From contig NZ_MKQD01000081.1 in the NCBI RefSeq assembly GCF_001913705.1, positions 1-35,906 on the forward strand: a stretch of DNA of 35,906 bases, given 5' to 3'. Positions within the stretch are counted from its first letter, which is position 1, and every line of letters begins with the position of its first letter. Source of the stretch: Thalassotalea sp. PP2-459. Lineage in GTDB: Bacteria; Pseudomonadota; Gammaproteobacteria; Enterobacterales; Alteromonadaceae. This document shows positions 8,409-17,155 of this stretch, piece by piece. The notes beneath the pieces are model-generated. The model saw nothing but the letters and a program-made list of their open reading frames with translations, searched no databases and was not told the origin of the DNA. The translations under genes and the position numbers were made by a program.

Positions 8409-8436
8409 GCCACCTTAAAATTTAGGTGGCTTTTTT
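8409..8436 (+). terminator. Rho-independent terminator
   Basis: GCCACCT at 8409-8415 pairs perfectly with AGGTGGC at 8424-8430 across an 8-base loop, followed by TTTTTT. It ends the secreted protein transcript. Leftward reading gives no T-run, so it serves the plus strand only. Confidence 0.9.
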
Positions 8437-8454
8437 GTGACTATCTATGGAGTA

Positions 8455-8943
8455 CTATACGGCTAATAAACGTTCAATATCATGACTAAGTTCTTCTGGT
8501 TTGGTTGTAGGGGAGTAGCGCTTAACAACGTTTCCGTTACCGTCGACAAGAAACTTGGTAAAGTTCCATTTAATTGATTTAGAGCCGAGAATACCTGGCG
8601 CTTCTTTTTTTAGAAAGGTAAATAATGGTGCTGCATTGTCACCGTTTACTTCCACTTTATCCATTAACGGAAAGTTTATCTTAAAATTTAGATCACAAAA
8701 TTGTTGAATGGCTTCATTATCACCTTTTTCTTGTTTACCAAACTGGTTACACGGAAAGGCTAGGATTTCGAATCCCTTATCCTTATACTTTTGATAAAGT
8801 TCTTCTAATCCAGCATATTGAGGTGTAAAGCCACATGCACTTGCTGTGTTGATAATCAGTACAACTTTATTCTTTAAACTGTTTAACTCAAACGCTTGTT
8901 TTCTATTGGTGACAACTTGGTATTGGTAGAAGTTGTTGCTCAT
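8455..8943 (-). CDS. Glutathione peroxidase family protein (Cys type)
   Basis: A 162-residue thioredoxin-fold peroxidase that reduces hydrogen peroxide or organic hydroperoxides with glutathione or thioredoxin, similar in layout to E. coli BtuE. The catalytic tetrad is visible: C37 in NTASACGFTPQ, Gln in FPCNQFGKQE, and Trp-Asn in KWNFTKFLV. C65 in FPCNQ is a second family-typical cysteine. The active residue is an ordinary Cys codon, not selenocysteine. There is no signal peptide, so it is cytoplasmic. AGGAA precedes the ATG at good spacing. It is convergent with the secreted protein gene and appears monocistronic. Confidence 0.95.
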   Translation of the reverse strand: MSNNFYQYQVVTNRKQAFELNSLKNKVVLIINTASACGFTPQYAGLEELYQKYKDKGFEILAFPCNQFGKQEKGDNEAIQQFCDLNFKINFPLMDKVEVNGDNAAPLFTFLKKEAPGILGSKSIKWNFTKFLVDGNGNVVKRYSPTTKPEELSHDIERLLAV

Positions 8944-9063
8944 CTTTGGTTCCTGTGGTCGGATGTCTTGGTAACGATAATAGATAAAAGTTAATTTAAC
9001 AACTATCTGATGTGCTGAATCATGTTATAAACTATGTTTTCAGTATGTTGTATAGAGATCATT

Positions 9064-9933
9064 ATGAAAGTTGCATTTATCGGATTGGGCGTAATGGGTT
9101 ACCCAATGGCAGGGCATTTAGTCAAAGCAGGGCATGAGGTTACGGTTTATAATCGCACGACAGCAAAAGCAGTTAGCTGGAGTGAAGCGTTTAATGGACA
9201 ATATGCCGATACGCCAAAACAAGCGGCGCAAGGCTGCGAAATAGTGTTTGTTTGTGTAGGTAACGACGATGACGTTAGGCAAGTATTAACGGGCGAAAAT
9301 GGTGTTTTCTCAGGCTTAACTAAAAGAAGTACGGTTGTTGATCATACTACCGCCTCTGCGTCTCTTGCTAAAGAAATGCATGATGTTGCAAATGAATATG
9401 GTATTGGCTTTATTGATGCCCCGGTTTCAGGTGGTCAAGCAGGTGCTGAAAATGGTGTACTAACCATTATGTGTGGAGGCGAGCAAGTAACTTTTGACAA
9501 AGTACAACCCGTGATGGACGCATACGCACGATTTAGCCAGCTAATGGGCGACATCGGTTCAGGGCAACTCGCGAAAATGGTGAATCAAATTTGCTTTGTC
9601 AATGCCGTACAGGGGTTAGCAGAAGGTCTAAACTTTGCCCAACACGCAGGGCTTGATACCGATAAATTATTGGCAACAATTTCTAAAGGTGCAGCTGGCT
9701 CTTGGCAAATGGATAATCGTGGTAAAACCATGTGTGACCGTGAATTTGATTTTGGTTTTGCTGTTGACTGGGTACGCAAAGATCTTGGTATGGCGTTTGA
9801 TGAAGCTGAAAAGCTCGGTGTAGATCTTACTATCACCAAACAACTTGATAATTATTATGAAGAGGTACAGGCATTAGGCGGCAATCGTTGGGATACTTCA
9901 AGCTTAATTGCTCGCTATAAAAAACCTGAGTAA
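9064..9933 (+). CDS. NAD(P)-dependent beta-hydroxyacid dehydrogenase (3-hydroxyisobutyrate dehydrogenase family)
   Basis: A 289-residue cytoplasmic oxidoreductase of the 3-hydroxyisobutyrate dehydrogenase / tartronate semialdehyde reductase family. The Rossmann motif GLGVMG spans residues 7-12, the substrate-binding signature DAPVSGGQAGAENG follows near 117-130, and the catalytic Lys is K171 in AKMVNQ. The C-terminal all-helical domain is complete. ATG at 9064 (MKVAFIGLG) is chosen over an upstream in-frame ATG at 9034 because the family starts directly at the Rossmann strand and a GAGA site lies 8 bases before it. Substrate is not deducible: 3-hydroxyisobutyrate, tartronate semialdehyde or succinic semialdehyde are all used in the family. 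Confidence 0.92.
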   Translation: MKVAFIGLGVMGYPMAGHLVKAGHEVTVYNRTTAKAVSWSEAFNGQYADTPKQAAQGCEIVFVCVGNDDDVRQVLTGENGVFSGLTKRSTVVDHTTASASLAKEMHDVANEYGIGFIDAPVSGGQAGAENGVLTIMCGGEQVTFDKVQPVMDAYARFSQLMGDIGSGQLAKMVNQICFVNAVQGLAEGLNFAQHAGLDTDKLLATISKGAAGSWQMDNRGKTMCDREFDFGFAVDWVRKDLGMAFDEAEKLGVDLTITKQLDNYYEEVQALGGNRWDTSSLIARYKKPE

Positions 9934-9976
9934 TAGTTTATAAACAACATACAATAATAAATAAAAGGATTACCGC

Positions 9977-10468
9977 ATGCCAACAATACATTATATAACA
10001 TTATTACTGTTGATCAGTGTCTTTACTCACTTTCAGGCTCAAGCAAATACTGAGGTAGAAAAAGAGTTAGCTGCCTTTTGGCAAGAAGCAGAAAAAACGG
10101 TTGCAACAGGTGATTTTGACGGTTATTCAGCAACTTTTCATTCAGACGCTATTTTAGTATCGGATATTGCAAAAACAAGCTACCCGATTGCTAATGCGCT
10201 AACACGCTGGAAACAAGGCTTTGATGACACCAAAGCAGGTAATATGAAAGCAGGGGTAACGTTTAAGTTTACATCATCGTTATTGAGTAACACAACGGCA
10301 CATCAAACCGGTTATTTCTATTATTACAGTATAGGTAGCCAAGGTAAAAAATCACCGTTTATCGCTCATTTTGAAGCGTTATTGGTGAAACAAAATGGCA
10401 AGTGGCAGATTATGATGGAACGTCATATTAAACAAGTAGAACAGCAGGTTTGGGATAGCATTAATTAA
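9977..10468 (+). CDS. Secreted NTF2-like (SnoaL/DUF4440-type) protein
   Basis: 163 residues with a Sec signal peptide (hydrophobic ITLLLLISVF, cleavage after AQA near residue 23). The mature domain has the layout of the cone-shaped NTF2-like fold. A long N-terminal helix (EVEKELAAFWQEAEKTVATG) leads to the DFDGYSATFHSDAILVSD element and a central helix. C-terminal strands follow, including FIAHFEALLVKQNGKWQIMMERH. Such proteins bind or convert small ligands, but no specific activity can be assigned. AAGGA lies well placed before the ATG, and the gene follows the dehydrogenase by 43 bases on the same strand, so cotranscription is plausible. Confidence 0.85.
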   Translation: MPTIHYITLLLLISVFTHFQAQANTEVEKELAAFWQEAEKTVATGDFDGYSATFHSDAILVSDIAKTSYPIANALTRWKQGFDDTKAGNMKAGVTFKFTSSLLSNTTAHQTGYFYYYSIGSQGKKSPFIAHFEALLVKQNGKWQIMMERHIKQVEQQVWDSIN

Positions 10469-10522
10469 CTTATACTTTAATAGAGCTATATATTTTAGGA
10501 AGATTGCGAATTATAGATCATA

Positions 10523-10623
10523 TGTGTGGATGAGTACCTTGCTCGTGTTCCTGAACCTTCGACAATCGTTCTTTTGGGTTAAGCTACACTTGGTTTGATA
10601 ATGTAAGAAGAAAAGCATCGTAA
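10523..10623 (+). pseudogene. Remnant C-terminal tail of a PEP-CTERM protein
   Basis: Translating from 10523 gives CVDEYLARVPEPSTIVLLG, a stop at 10580-10582, then ATLGLIM. Shifting frame at 10603 gives VRRKAS and a stop at 10621. This is the full layout of a PEP-CTERM sorting tail: VPEPST, a hydrophobic helix, then an Arg cluster at the C-terminus. It is interrupted by one TTA-to-TAA-like stop and one frameshift. An intrinsic terminator follows within a few bases, as behind a real gene end. The body of the protein is missing: only 54 bases separate the tail from the NTF2-like gene and they carry stops. No exosortase is in the window. Confidence 0.65.
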
Positions 10624-10627
10624 AACG

Positions 10628-10652
10628 AAGAGGCACGTAAAGTGCCTTTTTT
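10628..10652 (+). terminator. Rho-independent terminator behind the PEP-CTERM remnant
   Basis: AGGCAC at 10631-10636 pairs with GTGCCT at 10642-10647 around a 5-base loop, extended by A/T pairs, with a T-run to 10652. It probably served the decayed gene and may now end the NTF2-like transcript. Confidence 0.8.
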
Positions 10653-10800
10653 ATTATCTACAGCTATAGATTGGAAAGTTATTGTAACATTAAAGATAAT
10701 ATCTTCTTGTCTCGTAGTTAACATTTATGTAACAATTGTACAAATAGCAATGGACTGCTAACTGGTTGTGGCCGTCCAAATTTTATCTAAAGGATGGTAC

Positions 10801-13551
10801 TTGACTGTGATTAAAAATAAAAATGTAGTGTTATTATCGATGTTAACACTCTTATCTATAGGTTGTGGTGGTGGAGGCTCTAGCTCTGCCTCAGCAAACA
10901 TCCCGAATCAACAAGCTAATCAATCTCCCGTGATTTCGGATTTTGGTGAAGTTACGGCTTACGAACGTGACGCCATTATTATTACAGGGAATGCTTCAGA
11001 CAGTGATGGTACTATTACAAGTTATGTGTGGCAACAAACAGCGGGTACCACGGTTTCTTCACTAGTTGACGATCAAAAGGAATTGTCTTTTATTGCTCCC
11101 TCGGTGTCAGCAGATGAAACACTATCGTTTACGTTGCAAGCAACAGATAATAACGGCGCATCTGTGAGTAAATCTGTCGATATTAGCATCAGTGCTTATG
11201 ACGCAATTGATAATGCAGTTTTTGAAGATAATGGCTTTAAACAGTGTTTACCAAGTTCAGCGGAAAATGATCTTGGGCTTGCTGAAATTCACTGTGATGG
11301 CATTGAATTTACGTCGTTAGCTGATTTAGCGTTATTCCCCAACCTTACCAAAGTATCTATCTCCAACGCTAAGCTTAATGATATATCAACGCTACCAGAA
11401 TTAGAGCTGCTGACATATTTAGATTTATCGGATAATGGTATTCAAAACATAGATACGGTATTTGGTTTAGCTAACCTTATATATTTAGATTTGAGCAATA
11501 ATAGTGTTTACTCAAATAATTTAGCGTTTGAACGTTTAGCAAAGTTACAAACCTTTTTGTTTAGTAGCGGCACATACCATTATTCTTTAGATGCTAATAG
11601 CTTTTCTGAGTTAACACAATTAACTGTGCTTGATTTAAGTAATGTTTACCTTGTAAACCCACAAGGGATAGAAAACTTGGTGAACTTAACTGATTTGAAG
11701 TTATCAAATGTTGGTTCTCGTTTTAACGCATTGAGCTTTTTAGCAAAGCTAGAAAGTCTTACGCATTTAGACATTAGTCATAATAATTATGTTACCGATT
11801 TAAGCGCCTTAGCTTTAAAAGATTCGATAACACATCTTAAGTTAAATGGCATTGGCACAACTGACTTCACACCTATCAGTGATATGACCTCATTAGTATC
11901 GCTCGATATTTCTGATAATTACGCAGAAATAGACTTGAGCGAACTTCAAGGATTGATAGACCTAGAAGCGCTAAATATGAATAATGTTAGCGCTATTAGT
12001 AATTTAGATAGTTTAAAGCAACTCACTAAATTAAAAGAACTTTCATTGCAGCGTGCAGACTTGACCAGTGTTTCTTTCGTTGAATCATTACCCAATTTAG
12101 AAAAACTAAATATCCAAGAAAATAGTCGTTTATCTGACATTAGTGGACTGTCTACTGCAACTCAACTGACTTATTTGGATATTTCAAATAACCGTAATTT
12201 AGATGATATAAGCTCACTAGAAAACCTTACCAACCTTGAATACCTAAACATTGGGCGACTTTATTATAACGCTGCAATTGATGTTTCTCCTCTTGCTAGC
12301 TTAACAAAGCTTTCAGCATTAATACTTGCTCAAAATAGCTATGAAAATCTTGAAGAGCTAGTTAATTTAACTGCGCTTGAAGAACTTTCTATTAGCTCGG
12401 CTAATATAACGACATTGTTTGATATGACAAATCTACTGTCGTTGAAATCAGTTGTGTTAGAGGACCTAACGAGCTTAACCTCTTTAGATGGCCTTGAGGG
12501 GGCTGTTAATGTGGAATCACTTTCATTAACCAGAATGTATTCTTTAAATGATATGACACCTGTTAGTGCTTTGACAAAATTAGAGATGTTAACAGTGATG
12601 AATATTAACAACGTTGAATCGATGGATTTTCTATCATCGTTAGTCAACCTAAAACAATTGGAAGTTTACGCTAATAATCATGTAACTTCATTAGATATGC
12701 TAGCTAACCTTTCTTCATTACAGTCGCTTAAAATGACAAGCATGAGTCAGTTAGTTGATATTAGTACATTAACTGATTTAATAAAACTAACGACTATTGA
12801 TTTAACGAATAATTCTTCATTATTGTGTGAAGACATTAATAGCTATTTGCAAGCGAGACCTGAATCTACTTTAAAATATTCTTCTAATTGTGTTGAACGT
12901 CCAATAAACTTTGAACTGTTTGATGATGAAACACTTGCAGCATGCATACGAAACAGAGGTAATGATATCGCTGATATTACGTCTATTAGCTGCTATTCGA
13001 GTGGTATTAAGTCACTTAATGGTATAGAGCAGATGAATAATATTAGTCAATTAAGCTTGTATTATCTGGGGGATGATATTGACTACGCACCTTTAAATGA
13101 ACTGAAAAATCTAACTACGCTTGAGGTTATATATGGGCAATTAACTTTTATACCTGACTTTTCAGAGCTCCCTAAACTCTCTAATTTAAATTTGCGTGGC
13201 AATCGAATTGCTTCTGTTAATATTGAAAATACCTTACCAGCACTTAAGTACCTAACTCTAGAGTCTAACATTATTGATGAAATAACTTACATTGATAATA
13301 TGCCGTCATTGGTTTACTTAAACCTAAAAAACAATAAGGTTTTAAATATCAGTAAGTTACAGTCGTTAGGTGAACTAACAGAACTATATTTATCATATAA
13401 TGATATAAATGATGTAACGCTACTAAGTAATTTGTTGAAGTTAAATTACTTAAACCTCTATGGAAATGAAAATATAGATTGTGCTGAAATTGAAGATTTA
13501 GAACAAAGCATCAGTAATTTGAGTGTCAATGTACCAAGGCATTGCCAATAA
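10801..13551 (+). CDS. Large lipoprotein with PKD/Ig-like domain and two capped leucine-rich-repeat blocks
   Basis: About 916 residues. A lipoprotein signal peptide ends at LLSIGC and is followed by a Gly/Ser linker (GGGGSSS), so it is membrane-anchored, probably on the outer membrane. A PKD/REJ-like beta domain (about 40-130; SDSDGTITSYVWQQTAG, TLQATDNNGASV) precedes internalin-like repeats of about 22-23 residues (LxxLxxLxxLxLSxNxI). There are two solenoids, each with a Cys-containing N-cap (FEDNGFKQC...HC; FDDETLAAC...SC) and a C-cap (CEDINSYL...NC; CAEIEDLE...HC), so the module appears duplicated. TTG at 10801 is preferred because AAAGGA lies 6 bases upstream; GTG at 10807 or 10768 is possible. 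It is likely a surface protein for binding other proteins or glycans. Confidence 0.85.
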   Translation: MTVIKNKNVVLLSMLTLLSIGCGGGGSSSASANIPNQQANQSPVISDFGEVTAYERDAIIITGNASDSDGTITSYVWQQTAGTTVSSLVDDQKELSFIAPSVSADETLSFTLQATDNNGASVSKSVDISISAYDAIDNAVFEDNGFKQCLPSSAENDLGLAEIHCDGIEFTSLADLALFPNLTKVSISNAKLNDISTLPELELLTYLDLSDNGIQNIDTVFGLANLIYLDLSNNSVYSNNLAFERLAKLQTFLFSSGTYHYSLDANSFSELTQLTVLDLSNVYLVNPQGIENLVNLTDLKLSNVGSRFNALSFLAKLESLTHLDISHNNYVTDLSALALKDSITHLKLNGIGTTDFTPISDMTSLVSLDISDNYAEIDLSELQGLIDLEALNMNNVSAISNLDSLKQLTKLKELSLQRADLTSVSFVESLPNLEKLNIQENSRLSDISGLSTATQLTYLDISNNRNLDDISSLENLTNLEYLNIGRLYYNAAIDVSPLASLTKLSALILAQNSYENLEELVNLTALEELSISSANITTLFDMTNLLSLKSVVLEDLTSLTSLDGLEGAVNVESLSLTRMYSLNDMTPVSALTKLEMLTVMNINNVESMDFLSSLVNLKQLEVYANNHVTSLDMLANLSSLQSLKMTSMSQLVDISTLTDLIKLTTIDLTNNSSLLCEDINSYLQARPESTLKYSSNCVERPINFELFDDETLAACIRNRGNDIADITSISCYSSGIKSLNGIEQMNNISQLSLYYLGDDIDYAPLNELKNLTTLEVIYGQLTFIPDFSELPKLSNLNLRGNRIASVNIENTLPALKYLTLESNIIDEITYIDNMPSLVYLNLKNNKVLNISKLQSLGELTELYLSYNDINDVTLLSNLLKLNYLNLYGNENIDCAEIEDLEQSISNLSVNVPRHCQ

Positions 13552-13574
13552 TTCGTTACGATATGTTTAGCTTT

Positions 13575-13611
13575 AAAAAGGCGTCACTTACTCTAAGTGA
13601 CGCCTTTTTTT
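13575..13611. terminator. Bidirectional terminator between the LRR gene and sbcB
   Basis: A stem of about 15 pairs (GGCGTCACTTA with TAAGTGACGCC, extended by A5 and T7 on the flanks) has a 3-base loop. The A-run on one side and T-run on the other let it act on both strands between two convergent genes. Confidence 0.92.
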
Positions 13612-13623
13612 GAATTGATTTAA

Positions 13624-15084
13624 CTAAACACTTCCTTGTAAATACTCATACAAGGCTTTTAACACTGCCACTTTGCTCTGATCACTCTCATGTTCATGCA
13701 CAAGATTTTCAATTTTTAGCATAAATTCATCAGCAGAAAGGATACCTTTACCACCATATTGCAATTTACTTTGGCAATAGCTCTGCCATTTTAATTGTTC
13801 TTCGTTATTAAGCGTTTGAGGATAGTTTCTAGCTCTAAACCTGAATAACAAGGTTGATAAACGCTCATCTTGAAACTGAAACGGGTGTGTTGCTAATTGT
13901 TCTATTGGCAATTGGTGCAATATGTCCATTTGCGCTTTATCGCTTGAGCTGAAAAAAGCACCGCCATATAATGCTTCTTCAGCATCAGGCTGTTCGTCAT
14001 CATCAAAAGATTCTGGTGCAAATACATCACTTAACTTGTCCCGTATTTCAACGTGCATTTTTAGTTTTGCTAGGTTCTCTAAACAAGTCTCGCGCGGGAT
14101 CGCTAATCGTTCTGCATTTTCGGGTAATAACGTTTTAGCAGGCGCAACAACAGGGCATTTATTAACATGAATAAGTTTAACGGGAATGGGTAACTCGTCT
14201 TCCGCCAACTCATCATGTCTTGTATATAATCGTGCTTTGATTTCCTCGCTACTCAATTCAAACAAGGGAGTGGGATCTTGTGCTAAATCAATGGCGATTA
14301 CGGCGTTTTTATTTTGTGGATGATACGCAACCGGGGCAAACCAACTAGTGCAGCCATGGATAGATGAAATTTTACTCGATGTATGAACAACAGGGGTCAT
14401 GTTGTAAACATCTAATAATTCACTCACGTGCTTTTTACTACGTAAATCAAATAAAAACTCGTAAAGTTTGGGTTGTTTTTCTTTAATGAGCTTTGCCATA
14501 GCAATCGTTGCATAAACATCACTCATTGCATCATGCGCGGCTTCATGGTTTATGCCATTCGCTTGAGTCAGCAATTCCAGCCGAAAGCTAACGCGCTCTT
14601 CACCTGTTAGTTCATCTACAACCTTTGGCCACTCAATACCTTCTGGTCTTAAAGCGTAACAAGCCCTAACCATATCGATAATATCCCAGCGGCTATTACC
14701 ATTTTGCCATTCACGCGCGTAGGGGTCATAAAAGTTTCGATAAAACAAATAACGCGTTACTTCATCATCAAAGCGAATGTTGTTATAGCCTGCTACACAA
14801 GTATTCGCTTGAGAAAAAAGCTGATGAATGCGATGAGCAAAATCGGCTTCTGACATGCCATCTCGTAATGCTTTTTGAGGGGTAATGCCTGTTACTAATG
14901 CTGCTTCAGGGTGCGGGAGGTAATCACTAGGCGGCTGACAATAGAACATTTCAGGCTCACCAATAATGTTCAAATCAAGATCTGTTCGAATACCTGCAAA
15001 TTGTGATGGTTTGTCATATTTAGGGTTGATGCCCCATGTTTCGTAATCGTGCCACAAAATAGTGGGTTGTTGCTGACTAACCAT
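13624..15084 (-). CDS. sbcB: Exodeoxyribonuclease I
   Basis: A 486-residue 3'-to-5' single-strand DNA exonuclease used in recombination, mismatch repair and end trimming. The DEDD exonuclease domain starts with D13-Y-E15 (HDYETWG), followed by GYNNIRFDDEVTRYLFYRN and the AAHDAMSDVYAT motif carrying the catalytic His/Asp. The SH3-like and C-terminal helical exonuclease I domains follow, including FRFRARNYPQTL near the end. Length is close to the E. coli protein's 475. The gene stands alone and is divergent from the chemotaxis receptor; its ribosome-binding site (AAGG, about 14 bases upstream) is unusually distant. Assignment is firm. Confidence 0.97.
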   Translation of the reverse strand: MVSQQQPTILWHDYETWGINPKYDKPSQFAGIRTDLDLNIIGEPEMFYCQPPSDYLPHPEAALVTGITPQKALRDGMSEADFAHRIHQLFSQANTCVAGYNNIRFDDEVTRYLFYRNFYDPYAREWQNGNSRWDIIDMVRACYALRPEGIEWPKVVDELTGEERVSFRLELLTQANGINHEAAHDAMSDVYATIAMAKLIKEKQPKLYEFLFDLRSKKHVSELLDVYNMTPVVHTSSKISSIHGCTSWFAPVAYHPQNKNAVIAIDLAQDPTPLFELSSEEIKARLYTRHDELAEDELPIPVKLIHVNKCPVVAPAKTLLPENAERLAIPRETCLENLAKLKMHVEIRDKLSDVFAPESFDDDEQPDAEEALYGGAFFSSSDKAQMDILHQLPIEQLATHPFQFQDERLSTLLFRFRARNYPQTLNNEEQLKWQSYCQSKLQYGGKGILSADEFMLKIENLVHEHESDQSKVAVLKALYEYLQGSV

Positions 15085-15369
15085 AGAAAGAATATTACCT
15101 TAGACATTATTGGAAACTGGTTATCACATTCATGTAGATTGATGATAAGTACTGTTTTGAATACAGCAATTATAGGAATGACATCATTCACTTATCAACC
15201 CATTTCGTGATTAATATTTGCTGGCATACTTCAAAGCCTTTTAATGCACCTTATTCCATGGTTCTGTTAACGCGAGGTTTCTTTCGTTGCTTGTTGTGAA
15301 CATATAGCTTTGTTTTTTATAAATTTGTACTAGTATTTAAAGGAATTAACTAATTATTAAAGAATAACA

Positions 15370-16989
15370 ATGAGCTGGACAATATTAAGAAAACTGCAAG
15401 CCTTATCATTGGCAATAGTCGTTGTGTTTACCTTAGCGCTGTTGGTGATTAAATTTTATAGCAATGAAATTGGAGATAAATTTAATCAGTTTTATCAAAA
15501 TAACTTTACCACATCCATGCAGTTTGAACGTATCAAAGAAGTCCAAGTTGATACTATGTTAAATATAAGAGGTCTACAGATAAGTTACTTACTAACGTTA
15601 GAAGAACAAACCGAAGGGTACTTATCAACAATTGCTGAAAATCATCAACAAACCCCGAATTTAGTGAATAAAATTGTCGCGTCATATCAAGGTGATAAAA
15701 GTAAAATAACCCAGCTAAAAAGTTTAATTGAGGATTATCAGACAAAAGCAGATGACTTTGTAAAAGCGATGGAAAGTGCACCTGATAATAAAGCACCATA
15801 TCCAATATTTAAATCGTTTGTTGATAGTTATTATGTCTTAGTGGATTTTTTCGATGATTTTAAACAGCATGTAGATCGTTCAGCATTAGACACTAAGCAA
15901 GAGATTGAACAAGCCATTTCCATTGCTTCCTATGTTTTCTATATTGGTTTACTACTTTCCCTTGTTGTATCTATCATACTAAGTCAACTGATTGCACGTG
16001 GTATTAGTAATGCCGTCACCCAAGTTAAAGACGTTGCGTTTAAGCTGTCGAAAGGTTTACTGAATGTTTCTTGCGCAGTATCAACGCGTGATGAAATGTC
16101 AGAGTTATCAACGTCGATAAATACAACGGTAGAGAGATTGCGTAACACAATGGCAGATATTAAATCTTCTGGCGATATTGTGGCGAGTAATAGTGATGAA
16201 GTGCTGAGTTATAATAATCAGTTGCAAGATGGCGCACATGCTATTACTGATAACATTGATCTCGTGGTTACTGCGATAGAAGAAATGGCGCAAACCAGTC
16301 AGAACATTGCGCAAAATATTACGCAAACAGCTGCAGCAGCCGGTGAAATTAATGACTTGGCGGGTGTCAGTTTATCTGCCTCACAAGAATCTGTTAAGGA
16401 GATCGAAATACTGGTAAATGCTTTGAAAGAAACGGGTAATACGGTTGATAATTTAAAGTCAGAAACCGTTAATATTGAAAAAATCCTTGATGTCATTAAA
16501 GCGATCTCTGAACAAACAAACTTACTGGCGTTAAATGCTGCGATAGAAGCTGCAAGAGCGGGAGAACAAGGCCGCGGGTTTGCAGTTGTAGCAGATGAAG
16601 TAAGAGGCTTAGCTCAGCGTTCGCAAACTTCAGTAAACGAGATCGAAACCTTACTCGGTAGTTTAACGACTGCCGGCGATCAAGCACAGGTACAAATGAA
16701 TCAAAGTAGTGATTTAGCGCACTCACTCAATGAACGCGTATCTCATAGTAACGAGTTAATGGAAGATATTCGCCATAAAGTAAATGATGTGAATAGCCAG
16801 GCGCATGAAATTGCAACCTCAGCTGAAGAACAAAGTACAGTTGTTGTTGAAATAAGTAAAAATATGCATGATATAAAAGCATTAGTTGATCAAAATGCAG
16901 TATTCGTGAATACCTCAAATGAGAAAAGTAACGAAATGAAAAATGCTAGCAGTCATGTATTATCGCAGCTCGACTATTTTACGATTTAA
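15370..16989 (+). CDS. Methyl-accepting chemotaxis protein
   Basis: A 539-residue chemoreceptor that passes ligand information to CheA/CheW. Transmembrane helix 1 is near residues 11-30, the periplasmic helical ligand-binding domain spans about 31-185 (four-helix-bundle-like), and transmembrane helix 2 is near 186-208. HAMP follows, then the long cytoplasmic coiled coil. The conserved hairpin tip is at about 378-418 ([20 protein letters not shown], then [18 protein letters not shown]). No C-terminal CheR-docking pentapeptide is present. The ligand cannot be predicted. I found no convincing sigma-28 flagellar promoter upstream, and the ribosome-binding site is weak. No che or fli genes are nearby, so it is an orphan receptor. 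Confidence 0.95.
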   Translation: MSWTILRKLQALSLAIVVVFTLALLVIKFYSNEIGDKFNQFYQNNFTTSMQFERIKEVQVDTMLNIRGLQISYLLTLEEQTEGYLSTIAENHQQTPNLVNKIVASYQGDKSKITQLKSLIEDYQTKADDFVKAMESAPDNKAPYPIFKSFVDSYYVLVDFFDDFKQHVDRSALDTKQEIEQAISIASYVFYIGLLLSLVVSIILSQLIARGISNAVTQVKDVAFKLSKGLLNVSCAVSTRDEMSELSTSINTTVERLRNTMADIKSSGDIVASNSDEVLSYNNQLQDGAHAITDNIDLVVTAIEEMAQTSQNIAQNITQTAAAAGEINDLAGVSLSASQESVKEIEILVNALKETGNTVDNLKSETVNIEKILDVIKAISEQTNLLALNAAIEAARAGEQGRGFAVVADEVRGLAQRSQTSVNEIETLLGSLTTAGDQAQVQMNQSSDLAHSLNERVSHSNELMEDIRHKVNDVNSQAHEIATSAEEQSTVVVEISKNMHDIKALVDQNAVFVNTSNEKSNEMKNASSHVLSQLDYFTI

Positions 16990-17155
16990 TGATTACTCCA
17001 AATTATTGCTCCTTATTTATTGTATTTAAAATGTGAGGAGCACGTAGTGTTCGAATTGTTTGAGCTCAACTTTAACCAGTAAAGTCAAAAACTTGTCAGT
17101 TACATTGGCATTAATCTTGAATAGCAGTATGACAACTTTTATTAGGGATTAATGT

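Noticed and set aside
8833-8835. Selenocysteine in the glutathione peroxidase
   Set aside because: The active-site codon is a normal Cys codon within an uninterrupted frame; no in-frame TGA is involved.
9034-9063. Upstream ATG start of the beta-hydroxyacid dehydrogenase
   Set aside because: It would add ten residues before the Rossmann strand that the family lacks, and ATG 9064 has the better-placed ribosome-binding site.
9977-10623. NTF2-like protein with a PEP-CTERM tail by stop-codon read-through
   Set aside because: The tail happens to be in the same frame as the NTF2-like gene, but several stops lie between them, and NTF2-like secreted proteins of this size end normally without such a tail.
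14970-15191. Short leftward open frame overlapping the sbcB start
   Set aside because: It is out of frame with sbcB, covers its conserved first residues, and has no recognisable features.
17006-17055. Terminator after the chemoreceptor gene
   Set aside because: TGCTCCT and AGGAGCA can pair, but the loop is about 22 bases or more and no T-run follows.
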